A stretch of 64,000 nt of DNA from Blastococcus sp. TML/M2B. Its GTDB lineage: Bacteria > Actinomycetota > Actinomycetes > Mycobacteriales > Geodermatophilaceae. Location of the stretch: the NCBI RefSeq assembly GCF_016612865.1, contig NZ_JAENZZ010000002.1:1550001-1614000 (forward strand). The letters run 5' to 3'. The notes below the pieces were generated by a model. The model was not told the origin of the DNA. It searched no databases and saw only the letters and a program-made list of their open reading frames with translations. This document shows, piece after piece, positions 1 through 7,474 of this stretch (position 1 is its first letter; every line of letters starts with the position of its first letter). Both the position numbers and the translations under genes were made by a program.

Positions 1-478
1 AGCGCTTCGCGTCGAGCTCGAGATCGCGGCCGACCATCGTCATGAGCCGGACGGAGTCGCCCTGGTCGTAGATCGTGAACGTGGACTTCAGGCCCAGCTT
101 CGCCGCCTCGGCCCGCAGGATGCGCACGCACATCGAGTGGAACGTCGACACCCACATCGCGCGGGCGCGCGGCCCGACGAGCTGGGCCACCCGCTCCTTC
201 ATCTCGCCGGCGGCCTTGTTGGTGAAGGTGATCGCCAGGATCTCCCCGGGCGAGGCGTGCCGGGCGCCGAGCAGGTAGGCGATGCGGTGCGCCAGCACGC
301 GGGTCTTGCCCGACCCGGCACCGGCGACGATGAGCAGCGGACCGCCCTCGTGGACGACGGCCTGCCGCTGCGGGCCGTTGAGCCCGGCGAGCATGCGGTC
401 GAGCTCCCGTCCCAGGGAGCCGGGGGCGGAGCGCTGGAGTGCGGCTGTACCGGGGAGGGCCTGCTGGACGCTGCTCAT
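1..478 (-). CDS. pcrA: ATP-dependent DNA helicase UvrD/PcrA, N-terminal part
   Basis: This is the first 159 residues of a superfamily 1 3'-5' DNA helicase; the rest lies beyond the left edge. These enzymes unwind DNA in nucleotide excision repair and displace proteins from DNA. Visible motifs are the Q motif LNGPQRQAV (33-41), Walker A GAGSGKT (53-59), motif Ia ITFTNKAAGEM (83-93) and the WVSTFHS segment (109-115). The ATG at 478 lies 9 nt after a TANNNT box (TACAGT, 493-488 on the minus strand), so the mRNA may have almost no leader. The divergent chorismate mutase partner is typical of actinobacteria. Confidence 0.93.
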   Translation of the reverse strand, partial: MSSVQQALPGTAALQRSAPGSLGRELDRMLAGLNGPQRQAVVHEGGPLLIVAGAGSGKTRVLAHRIAYLLGARHASPGEILAITFTNKAAGEMKERVAQLVGPRARAMWVSTFHSMCVRILRAEAAKLGLKSTFTIYDQGDSVRLMTMVGRDLELDAKR

Positions 479-503
479 GACGACATCACTGTAAGCCGGA
501 CGG

Positions 504-532
504 GTGACGCTTCCGGGCGGTTGTGGCAGACT
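504..532 (+). promoter_or_regulatory. Probable promoter of the leader peptide/chorismate mutase transcript
   Basis: A GTGACG -35-like hexamer (504-509) and a CAGACT -10-like hexamer (527-532) are 17 bp apart. Transcription from here would start at about 539-540, on the GTG of the leader peptide, giving a leaderless mRNA. The hexamers are inferred from spacing and the downstream reading frame; no other promoter-like pair precedes the leader. Confidence 0.4.
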
Positions 533-539
533 CCCCAAC

Positions 540-605
540 GTGCTCGCCACGACGACCCAGTTTTTCTACGGCCACCGGGTTCCGGTCGCCGTCACCGCTG
601 GCTGA
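540..605 (+). CDS. Putative Phe/Tyr leader peptide of the chorismate mutase gene
   Basis: A 21-codon frame starting at GTG reads V-L-A-T-T-T-Q-F-F-Y-G-H and stops at TGA (603-605). Two Phe codons and a Tyr codon are consecutive (561-569). The frame ends 15 nt before a GC-rich hairpin with a T-rich tail and 90 nt before chorismate mutase, which makes the precursor of Phe and Tyr. This is the arrangement of a ribosome-mediated attenuator: stalling at uncharged Phe or Tyr tRNA would favour read-through. The codons and hairpin are seen directly; the regulatory role is inferred. Confidence 0.6.
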   Translation: MLATTTQFFYGHRVPVAVTAG

Positions 606-620
606 GCACAGCCGCACCAG

Positions 621-655
621 ACGCCCCGGGCCCACAGGCTCCGGGGCGTTTCTCG
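621..655 (+). terminator. Attenuator hairpin before chorismate mutase
   Basis: ACGCCCCGG (621-629) pairs with CCGGGGCGT (641-649), and an inner GCC/GGC pairing extends the stem past a bulged T. The stem is followed by TTTCTCGTT. It sits between the leader peptide stop and the chorismate mutase start, as expected for a conditional terminator. The segment CCGGG (575-579), just after the Phe-Phe-Tyr codons, can pair with CCCGG (625-629) and is a weak antiterminator candidate. Confidence 0.6.
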
Positions 656-695
656 TTCCAGGGCCCGGGCCGACCCGCTCCCCGAAGGACGACCG

Positions 696-980
696 ATGAA
701 CACCTCCACCACCTCCCCCGTCGCCGTGACCGGCTCCGAGCTCGACCGGATCGGCGAGCTGCGCGAGCAGATCGACGCCTGCGACGCCGCGATCATCGAG
801 CTCGTGCAGCGACGGCTGGCGATCTCCCGCGAGATCGGCGTCAACCGCTTGGCCTCCGGCGGCACCCGGCTGAACCTGGCCCGCGAGCAGCAGGTGCTGG
901 CCCGCTTCCAGGACGCCCTGGGCACCGACGGCGCGGCGCTCGGCATGCTGCTGCTCCGGCAGGGCCGCGGCCGGCTCTGA
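696..980 (+). CDS. Chorismate mutase, short AroQ type
   Basis: This 94-residue protein converts chorismate to prephenate, the branch point to Phe and Tyr. It matches the intracellular actinobacterial AroQ-delta type: LREQIDACD (22-30), RLASGGTRLN (51-60) and a C-terminus LLLRQGRGRL. The Mycobacterium tuberculosis relative is weak alone and is activated by binding DAHP synthase through its C-terminus; that could apply here, although this copy ends two residues earlier than the form I recall. The start is the ATG behind GAAGGACGACC. It is divergent from pcrA and follows a probable aromatic amino-acid attenuator. Confidence 0.9.
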   Translation: MNTSTTSPVAVTGSELDRIGELREQIDACDAAIIELVQRRLAISREIGVNRLASGGTRLNLAREQQVLARFQDALGTDGAALGMLLLRQGRGRL

Positions 981-992
981 GCTCCCGCGGGA

Positions 993-1286
993 TCAGAGCC
1001 AGGCGCGCCAGACCAGCGAGTCGTCGTCGCTGAGCGCCGCGGTCTCCAGCACGTCGCCCGGGCACCGCGCGCCCAGCTCCGCGCCGAGCGCGTGCGCCTG
1101 CTCCAGCGCGGCCTCCAGGTCGGCGGCGTCGCACTCGGTGGAGGCGCGCAGCGCAGCGCGGTCCGGCTCGCGCCACACCCGCAGCTCCGCGTCGTCCGGC
1201 CGCAGCGCCGCGGTGACGGACTCGACGGTGGCGTCGTCCACCGCGGTGGTCGCCCGCAGCACGGCGTAGATGGTGAAGGTCGGCAC
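993..1286 (-). CDS. Small protein of unknown function (97 aa)
   Basis: I do not recognise a family. The 97-residue product is acidic and predicted soluble, with a hydrophobic beta/alpha start (FTIYAVLRATTAVDD) and a regular C-terminal helix; there is no signal peptide, membrane segment or Cys motif. It is convergent with chorismate mutase and divergent from the sigma factor. The GTG start at 1286 follows CAGACT and a 6-nt spacer, the same leaderless layout as upstream of the leader peptide at 540, which supports it being a real gene. Confidence 0.55.
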   Translation of the reverse strand: MPTFTIYAVLRATTAVDDATVESVTAALRPDDAELRVWREPDRAALRASTECDAADLEAALEQAHALGAELGARCPGDVLETAALSDDDSLVWRAWL

Positions 1287-1332
1287 GGAGCGAGTCTGCC
1301 CGATGCCCGATGATGCTCCCCGTGGAGAACCG

Positions 1333-2241
1333 GTGACCGACCTCCTCGGCGAGTTCGACCGCGCCCGCGGCCTGCTGTTCTCGGTGGCCTACTCGATGCT
1401 CGGCGGCGTCGCGGACGCCGAGGACGTGGTGCAGGACGCCTGGCTGCGCTGGTCGGCGGCCGACCGGGACGACGTCGACGACGCCCGCGCCTACCTGGTC
1501 CGCGTGACCACCCGCCTGGCGCTGGACCGGCTGGACTCCGCGCGGGCCCGGCGGGAGAGCTACGTCGGCCCCTGGCTCCCCGAGCCGCTGCTGACCGGCC
1601 GCGCGACGGTCGCCGCGGCACCTCCCGGAGCCGACCCGACGGACGCGGTCGAGCTGGGCGAGCAGGTCTCGATGGCGCTGCTGGTCGTGCTGGAGACGCT
1701 CTCGCCGGCCGAGCGGGCGGTGTTCGTGCTGCGCGAGGTGTTCGGCCTGCCGCTCGCCGAGGTGGCGACCGCGCTGGGCCGCACCGAGCCCGCCGTCCGG
1801 CAGATGGCCCACCGGGCCCGCGAGCACGTGCAGGCCCGCCGTCCCCGGTTCGACGCCGACCGCGACGCGCAGCGCGAGGTGACCGAGCGCTTCCTCGCCG
1901 CCTGCGCGGGCGGCGACCTCGGCGCCCTGGTGAGCGCGCTGGCCCCCGACGCTGTGCTGATCAGCGACGGCGGCGGCAAGGCGAAGGCGGCGCTGCGGCC
2001 GATCACCGGCGCGGACAAGGTGGCCCGCTTCGCCGTCGGCATCGCCGCGCAGGGCCTCGCGCTGCCCGACCTGCGGATCGAGATCGCCGACCTCAACGGC
2101 TCCCCCGCCGTCCTCGTGTGGAGCGGTGACCAGCCGGAGATGACCATGTCCCTGGTCGTGGTGGACGGCCGCATCACGCAGGTGCTCGTCGTCCGCAACC
2201 CCGACAAGCTCGCCGGTCTCTCCGTAGGCTCGCGCGGGTGA
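1333..2241 (+). CDS. sigJ: ECF41-type sigma factor with SnoaL-like C-terminal domain
   Basis: This is an RNA polymerase sigma factor of the SigJ/ECF41 group. Sigma region 2 spans about 5-75 (SVAYSMLGG, EDVVQDAWLRW), the linker carries GPWLPEP (79-85), region 4 spans about 110-165 and a SnoaL-like domain covers about 180-295. The group's hallmark motifs DGGGK (212-216) and NPDKL (289-293) are both present; in this family the C-terminal domain controls activity without a separate anti-sigma factor. I chose GTG 1333 because GGAG lies 5 nt upstream; ATG 1303 is an alternative. The usual carboxymuconolactone decarboxylase/oxidoreductase/epimerase partner is not adjacent. Confidence 0.88.
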   Translation: MTDLLGEFDRARGLLFSVAYSMLGGVADAEDVVQDAWLRWSAADRDDVDDARAYLVRVTTRLALDRLDSARARRESYVGPWLPEPLLTGRATVAAAPPGADPTDAVELGEQVSMALLVVLETLSPAERAVFVLREVFGLPLAEVATALGRTEPAVRQMAHRAREHVQARRPRFDADRDAQREVTERFLAACAGGDLGALVSALAPDAVLISDGGGKAKAALRPITGADKVARFAVGIAAQGLALPDLRIEIADLNGSPAVLVWSGDQPEMTMSLVVVDGRITQVLVVRNPDKLAGLSVGSRG

Positions 2242-2978
2242 CCGCCCCCCAGCCCCAGCGCCCGGCCGAGCACGTCGAGCGGGTGCTCTGCGTCCTCGCC
2301 CACCCCGACGACGTCGACTTCGGCTCCGCCGGCACGGTGGCCACCTGGACGGCGGCCGGCACCGAGGTCACCTACTGCATCGTCACCGACGGCGACGCCG
2401 GCGGGTTCGACGAGACGCCGCGCGACCGGATGGGCCCGCTCCGCCGCGAGGAGCAGCGCGCCGCGGCCATGGAGGTGGGGGTCGAGGACGTCCGGTTCCT
2501 CGGCTACCCCGACGGCCGGTTGGAGCTGACCCTCGACCTGCGCCGCGACATCAGCCGGGTGATCCGGCAGGTGCGCCCGCAGCGGGTGCTCACCAGCTCC
2601 CCGGAGCGGTTCTGGGAGCGGGTCGGCGCCAGCCACCCCGACCACATGACCGTCGGCGAGTCGACGCTGCGCGCGGTCTACCCCGACGCCCGCAACCCCT
2701 TCGCCTTCCCCGAGCTCCTCGACGACGAGGGCCTCGAGGCGTGGACGGTGCCGGAGGTGTGGCTCGGCGCCAGCCCGCGGGCCGACCACGCCGTCGACGT
2801 GACCGACGTCGTCGACCGCAAGTTCGCCGCGCTGAAGTCGCACGTCACCCAGGTGAGCCACCAGCCCGAGGGCTGGGTCGAGGAGTTCGTCGGCGGCTGG
2901 ATGCGCCAGACCGCGCAGCGCTTCGGGCTGCCCGAGGGCCGCATGGCCGAGGCCTTCCACGTGGTGTTCACCGGCTGA
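2238..2978 (+). CDS. PIG-L/LmbE family zinc-dependent deacetylase
   Basis: The 246-residue protein belongs to the N-acetylglucosaminyl deacetylase family that includes MshB and Mca of mycothiol metabolism. Zinc-site motifs are AHPDD (21-25) and HPDH (133-136); SSPERFWERVGASHPDH is the conserved central stretch. The GTG start overlaps the sigma factor stop by 4 nt (GTGA), so the two are probably co-transcribed and translationally coupled. A TAGGCT box 7 nt before this GTG could also give an internal leaderless start. The substrate cannot be read from the sequence; mycothiol-type conjugates are possible. Confidence 0.85.
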   Translation: MTAPQPQRPAEHVERVLCVLAHPDDVDFGSAGTVATWTAAGTEVTYCIVTDGDAGGFDETPRDRMGPLRREEQRAAAMEVGVEDVRFLGYPDGRLELTLDLRRDISRVIRQVRPQRVLTSSPERFWERVGASHPDHMTVGESTLRAVYPDARNPFAFPELLDDEGLEAWTVPEVWLGASPRADHAVDVTDVVDRKFAALKSHVTQVSHQPEGWVEEFVGGWMRQTAQRFGLPEGRMAEAFHVVFTG

Positions 2979-3036
2979 GCCGATCAGTTCCGGGCCGCCG
3001 TCGGGTCTGCCCTCACGGGGACGACGAGGAGGCGGC

Positions 3037-4036
3037 ATGGAGCAGGCGGAGCGGATCGCGGCGGCGGTGACCGGCGCGGTGGCCGACGGGCAGGTCCCGG
3101 GCGCCGCGTGGTGGGTGGACCGGGACGGCGCCCTGGTCGCCTGCGGCGCCGCGGGGGTGCACACGCCGGGCGGCGGCGACCCGGTGGCACCGGACACCGT
3201 CTTCCGGATCGCCTCGATCACCAAGCCGGTGGTCGCGGCGGCGGCAATGTCGCTGGTGGACGACGGGATCCTCCGGCTCGACGACCCCGTCGACGCGCGC
3301 TGCTCCCCGAGCTCGCCGACCGGCAGGTCCTCGCCGACCCGGCGGACGCCGCCGCCGGCACGGTGCCCGCCGCCCGGCCGATCACCGTGCGGGACGTGCT
3401 GACCTTCCGGCTCGGCCTGGGCTTCGACTTCACCGTCCCGTGGCCGTCGCCCGGGATGGCCGCGCTGGAGGCCGCCGGGCTGCCGCCCGGGTGCTGGACC
3501 CGCTGGGCATGCGCAGCACCGGCTTCGGGGTGCCGGCGTCGGCCCGCGACCGGCTCGGCCCGCACTGGTTCCCGCCCGGCCCGGACGGGGAGCGCGAGCT
3601 CTACGACGCCGCGGACGGCCAGTGGGCGCGGCCGCCGGCGTTCCCCGACGGCGGCGACGGGCTGGTCTCCACCGTCGAGGACATCGCCGCCTTCGCCGGG
3701 ATGCTGCGGTCCGGTGGCCGCGCGCCGGAGGGCAGCCGGGTGCTGAGCGAGGACGCCGTCGGCGCGATGACGACCGAGCAGGCCGGCCCTGTGGACGACG
3801 AGGGCGGTGGGTGGCGCCTGGGCATCGGCGTCCGCATCACCGACGAGCCGGGCGGCCGGCACGCCGGCTCCTACGGCTGGGACGGCGGGCTGGGCAGCTC
3901 GTGGTGGACCGACCCGGCGACCGGCGTGACGGCGGTGCTGCTCACCAACCAGACGTGGGCCTCGCCCCAGCCGCCACCGGTCTTCGACGCCTTCCGCTCG
4001 GCCGCCTTCTCCCCCCGCTGGGATCAGGTGACCTGA
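3037..4036 (+). pseudogene. Serine hydrolase (beta-lactamase/EstB family), frameshifted and internally deleted
   Basis: The protein is recognisable but spread over three frames. The first part (from ATG 3037 behind AGGAGG) carries the catalytic SITK motif (IASITKP). Near 3298 the frame shifts to one reading LLPELADRQVLADP through LGLGFDFTVPWPSPG. Near 3490 it jumps to RVLDPLGMRSTGFGVP and continues to the end. Between the last two parts about 50-60 residues normally holding the catalytic Tyr motif are missing, so even a corrected frame would lack a key residue. The final residues and stop codon lie inside a double-hairpin repeat. Sequencing error could explain the first shift but not the deletion. 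Confidence 0.8.
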
Positions 4037-4098
4037 TCCGCGAGCGTCCTCCCTCACCGCACACCGTGAGGGAGGACGCTCTGCGGTGAGGGAGGACG
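4016..4098 (-). repeat. Double-hairpin intergenic repeat, copy 1 (inverted)
   Basis: Read on the plus strand this holds GGATCAGGT (4021-4029), a 1-nt centre and ACCTGATCC (4031-4039), then GTCCTCCCTCAC (4046-4057), an 8-nt loop and GTGAGGGAGGAC (4066-4077), then another GTGAGGGAGGAC (4086-4097). The order is the reverse of the other three copies at 14664, 28591 and 63839, so this copy is inverted. One outer arm of the GATC hairpin has decayed. It provides the stop codon of the serine hydrolase remnant. Confidence 0.85.
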
Positions 4099-4229
4099 GT
4101 TGCCGGGGCCGCCGGTACCGCGTCACCGACCCCGGTACCGCGCTCGACCGCGGTAGCCGGGGGTGCGGTGCGGTAGCGCCTTAGGTCGGAACGGCTCCTG
4201 GCCGCGGTGTCGTCCGGAGGACGACGATG

Positions 4230-4884
4230 TCAGAGCAACCGGTTCGTCGCTGCCCACCTCGTGAGCTCGTTGCGGTTGGAGAGCTGCAGCTTGCGCAGCA
4301 CGTTGGAGGCGTGCGACTCCACGGTCTTCACCGAGATGAACAGCCGGGAGCCGATCTCGCGGTAGGTGTAGCCGCGGGCCAGCAGCTGCATGACCTCGCG
4401 CTCGCGGGCGCTGAGCAGGTCCAGGCCCGGATCGGTCGCCTCCTCGGCGGGGGCGGCCGGTGCGGGGCCGGCGGCGGAGAACGCGTCCAGCACGAACCCG
4501 GCCAGCCCGCGGGCTGAAGACGACGTCCCCGTCGGCGACCCGCCGGACGGCGTCGAGCAGGTCGGCCCCGGAGATCGTCTTGGTGACGTAGCCGCGCGCG
4601 CCGGCGCGGATGACGGCGATGACGTCCTCGGCGGCGTCGGAGACCGACAGCGCCAGGTACTTCACCTCGGGCAGCTCCGCGCGCAGCGTCTCGAGCACGG
4701 TGCGCCCGCCCCCACCGGGCAGGTGCACGTCGAGCAGGACGACGTCGGGGCGGGTGGCCCGGATGCCGTCGACGGCGGTCGGCACGTCGGGCGCCTCGCC
4801 GACGACGTCCACCGAGTCGCCGAGCTCCGCGCGCACGCCGGCCCGCACCATCGCGTGGTCGTCGACCACGAAGACGCGGGTCAC
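4230..4884 (-). CDS. LuxR-family response regulator, LiaR-like (one apparent frameshift)
   Basis: This is the response regulator of the adjacent PspC-domain histidine kinase. The receiver starts VTRVFVVDDH with acidic D8-D9 and phospho-acceptor D52 (VVLLDVHLPG). The LuxR helix-turn-helix is near the C-terminus (LSAREREVMQLLARG, ISVKTVESHASNVLRKL). The two halves are in different frames; removing one base from the run at 4506-4508 joins SPR to LAGFVLDAF perfectly. Because the rest is intact I read this as a probable sequence error. The GTG start overlaps the kinase stop by 4 nt. Confidence 0.82.
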
Positions 4885-6074
4885 GCGGCCGCCACCCGGG
4901 GCAGGTCCAGTTCCACTTCGGTCCCCTCTCCGGGGGCGGAGCGGATCTGCGCCGTCCCGCCCAGGCGTGTGATGCGGCCGGTCACCGAGTCGCGCAGCCC
5001 GCGCCGGTCCGCCGGGACGGCGTCGGCGTCGAAGCCGGCACCGCGGTCGCGCACGAACACCGAGACCCGCGTCGGGGTCACCTCGGTGTACAGGTCGGCG
5101 GTGGTCACCCCGGAGTGCTTGGCCACGTTGACCAGCGCCTCGCGGGTGGCCGCGCCGAGCGCGGCCAGCGCGTCGTCCACCGGGGCGTCGCCGACGACGA
5201 CGTGGTCCACGACCAGCGCGTGGTCGGCCTCGACCTCGGCCACCATGCCGGCCACCAGCCCGGCCCAGGTGCCGCCCTCGCGGACCACCTTCGGGTCGTA
5301 CAGCCACGCGCGCAGCTCGCGCTCCTGGCTGCGGGCCAGCCGGCTCACCGCCTGCTGGTCCTCGGCGTGCCGCTGGATGAGCGCGAGGGTCTGCAGCACC
5401 GAGTCGTGCAGGTGCGCGGCCACGGCGGCCCGCTCCTCGGAGCGGATGCGGGCGGCGCGCTCCTCGTCCCGGGAGTCCAGCAGCCGCCGCCACAGCGGGG
5501 CCGTGGCCAGCAGCAGGCCGGTGAGCAGCACGAGGGTGGCCGCGAAGCCGTTGCGGGCGTTGGCCAGCTGCCCCGTCGTCGCCAGGAGGAAGACCAGCCC
5601 CGCGCCGGCCAGGACCACGCCGCCGGCCAGCGTCCAGCGGGTGCCGGCCACGGCGAGGGTGCGGTCGGTGTCCAGCTGCCGCCAGATCACCGCGAGCCCC
5701 GCCCCGACCAGCACCAGCGGGAGGACGACGTCGGAGCTCGACCAGCGGGTCAGCTGGCCGAGCAGGCTGGCCGCGACCAGCCCGAGGACGACGGTGGCGA
5801 TCCACTGCTTGGCCCCCGCGGGCCGCCAGCCCGGCAGCGGCGGGGCCTCGGCGGACTCGTCGCCCGGCGCGGCCACGGGCATGGTCAGCCACAGCAGCCC
5901 GTAGGCGACGATCCCGATCCCCGTCGTCGCGAGGATGGCGAAGGCCACGCGCACCACCAGCGGGTCCTGCCGCAGGTGCGCGGCGGTACCCGCCGCGACG
6001 CCCGCGATGGCCCGCCCCGACCGCGGGCGCACCAGCGGCGGGCGCCGGGCCGGCGCGGACAGGGTGGTGGTCAC
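4881..6074 (-). CDS. PspC-domain sensor histidine kinase, LiaS-like
   Basis: The 397-residue membrane kinase begins with a PspC domain (about 15-75, including a membrane segment near IGIVAYGLLWLTMPV), followed by four more hydrophobic segments, a HisKA_3 dimerisation domain with HLHDSVLQTL, and an HATPase domain (N box REALVNVAKHSG, G box RDRGAGFDADAV). It probably senses envelope stress and phosphorylates the overlapping LuxR-type regulator. Start GTG 6074 is chosen because the upstream sequence is low-complexity and out of character; the gene is divergent from a PspC/LiaF-like gene 124 bp away. Confidence 0.88.
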   Translation of the reverse strand: MTTTLSAPARRPPLVRPRSGRAIAGVAAGTAAHLRQDPLVVRVAFAILATTGIGIVAYGLLWLTMPVAAPGDESAEAPPLPGWRPAGAKQWIATVVLGLVAASLLGQLTRWSSSDVVLPLVLVGAGLAVIWRQLDTDRTLAVAGTRWTLAGGVVLAGAGLVFLLATTGQLANARNGFAATLVLLTGLLLATAPLWRRLLDSRDEERAARIRSEERAAVAAHLHDSVLQTLALIQRHAEDQQAVSRLARSQERELRAWLYDPKVVREGGTWAGLVAGMVAEVEADHALVVDHVVVGDAPVDDALAALGAATREALVNVAKHSGVTTADLYTEVTPTRVSVFVRDRGAGFDADAVPADRRGLRDSVTGRITRLGGTAQIRSAPGEGTEVELDLPRVAAA

Positions 6075-6198
6075 GCCGTCGATCGTCGCACCGCGCCGGG
6101 CGCGGCCGGTACCGGTGATCACCCCCGGAGAGGAACCAGGGTCGGGTGGGGGCCTTCCCTGATGGTCAGGGGCCGCCGCGGTCGGCAGGCTCGGTGCC

Positions 6199-7140
6199 AT
6201 GACTTCGGCATCCCCTCCTCCGCCGCCGGCGCCGCCGCTCGAGCCGCCGGCCTGGCAGCCCCCTCCGCCGCCGCCCGGCCCGGCCGTCCGCCCGCAGCTG
6301 CGCCGCAGCCGCAGTGACAAGGTCATCGGTGGCGTCGGCGGCGGGCTGGCCGAGTACAGCGGCATCGACGCGCTGCTGTGGCGGGTCGGCTTCGTCGCCC
6401 TCGCCCTGGCCGGCGGCACCGGCGTCCTGGTCTACCTGCTGCTGTGGCTGCTCATGCCGGCCGGCGCGGGGCAGGCCGGGTACCCCGGCGGCGAGCCGGC
6501 TCCCCGCCGTCCCGCGGGGCCCCGCTCCCCCGTGCCGGGTCTGACGCTCGCCGGCGTGCTGATCGTGGTCGGCGCGCTCGCGCTGATCGCCCGGTTCACC
6601 GACTGGGACCCCGACGCCACCGTGTTCCTCGGCGGCGGGCTGATCGTCGTCGGCGCCGGCCTGGTGGTCGCTGCGTTCACCGGCGGCCGCACCGCCCGCG
6701 GGGCGCTCATCGCGCTCGGCGCCGTCCTCTCACTGGCCCTGATCGCCGCGGAGTCGGTGCCGTGGGACAAGGCCGGGGGCGGCTTCGGTGACCGCCGGTT
6801 CGTGCCGGACACCGCGGCCGAGGTCCGGACGGTCTACGACGGCGGCGTCGGCGACATGACCGTCGACCTGTCCGGGGTCGACGTCAGCGACCTCGACCGG
6901 CCGATCCGCACCACCGTGGAGCACGGGCTCGGGGACGTGGACATCGTCCTGCCCCGGGACGCCGACGTGCGGGTGACCGTCGACTCCGGGATGGGCGAGG
7001 TGTCCCTCTTCGGCCGCGACGGGCTCACCGACGGCACGTTCGACGGCACCGGCTCCGGTTCGTGGGTCGGCGACGGCGAGTTGGAGATCATCCTGGACGT
7101 CGACGCCGGCGTCGGGGACGTGGAGGTGACCCGTGGCTGA
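6199..7140 (+). CDS. PspC-domain membrane protein with LiaF-like C-terminal domain
   Basis: The 313-residue protein has a Pro-rich cytosolic N-terminus, a PspC domain (about 36-88, SDKVIGGVGGGLAEYSGID), three further hydrophobic segments between 115 and 190, and an extracytoplasmic repetitive beta region (VYDGGVGDMTVDLS, HGLGDVDIVLP, SGMGEVSLFG) like the C-terminal domain of LiaF. It probably partners the divergent kinase/regulator pair as the inhibitory or sensing member of an envelope-stress system. The ATG at 6199 has only a weak upstream GCAGG. Confidence 0.82.
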   Translation: MTSASPPPPPAPPLEPPAWQPPPPPPGPAVRPQLRRSRSDKVIGGVGGGLAEYSGIDALLWRVGFVALALAGGTGVLVYLLLWLLMPAGAGQAGYPGGEPAPRRPAGPRSPVPGLTLAGVLIVVGALALIARFTDWDPDATVFLGGGLIVVGAGLVVAAFTGGRTARGALIALGAVLSLALIAAESVPWDKAGGGFGDRRFVPDTAAEVRTVYDGGVGDMTVDLSGVDVSDLDRPIRTTVEHGLGDVDIVLPRDADVRVTVDSGMGEVSLFGRDGLTDGTFDGTGSGSWVGDGELEIILDVDAGVGDVEVTRG

Positions 7141-7375
7141 GTGGCAGACCGTGACCCCGCTGGAGACGGAGGACGGCGGCACGCCCGCACGCCGCCGTCC
7201 CGACCTCGGCGCCCTGATCCCCGGGCTGGTGTTCATCGCCTTGGCCGTCCTGCTCATGTCCCCCGCGGACCTGCCGCAGGAGCTGTTCGACGGCGTGCTG
7301 GCGTGGATCGTCGTGATCCTCGCCGGGATCGCGCTGATGGTGAGCGAGCTGCGCCGGATGCGCCGCCGCCGCTGA
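7133..7375 (+). CDS. Small two-helix membrane protein (80 aa)
   Basis: The function is unknown. The product has a hydrophilic N-terminus, two hydrophobic helices (ALIPGLVFIALAVLLM and VLAWIVVILAGIALMV) and a very basic tail (RRMRRRR) that should face the cytoplasm. Its GTG start overlaps the end of the PspC/LiaF-like gene by 8 nt, indicating translational coupling and a shared role in the envelope-stress module. A strong hairpin follows at 7400. Confidence 0.75.
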   Translation: MAEWQTVTPLETEDGGTPARRRPDLGALIPGLVFIALAVLLMSPADLPQELFDGVLAWIVVILAGIALMVSELRRMRRRR

Positions 7376-7399
7376 CGGACCCGCCGGTGCGCGGGGAGG

Positions 7400-7428
7400 G
7401 GGCCCGGGAGCGATCAGCTCCCGGGCCC
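7400..7428 (+). terminator. Strong hairpin after the PspC operon
   Basis: GGGCCCGGGAGC (7400-7411) pairs perfectly with GCTCCCGGGCCC (7417-7428) around GATCA. There is no T tract, which is usual for actinobacterial terminators. It separates the PspC operon from the lipoprotein gene. Confidence 0.75.
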
Positions 7429-7474
7429 TCCGGCGTCCCGGGAACCCGGTGTCGGCGCCGGGCGTCGACCAGGC

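Noticed and set aside
4390-5904. Long plus-strand open frame opposite the histidine kinase and regulator
   Set aside because: It is a Ser/Arg/Pro/Thr-rich shadow frame in very GC-rich DNA; the opposite strand encodes recognisable domains.
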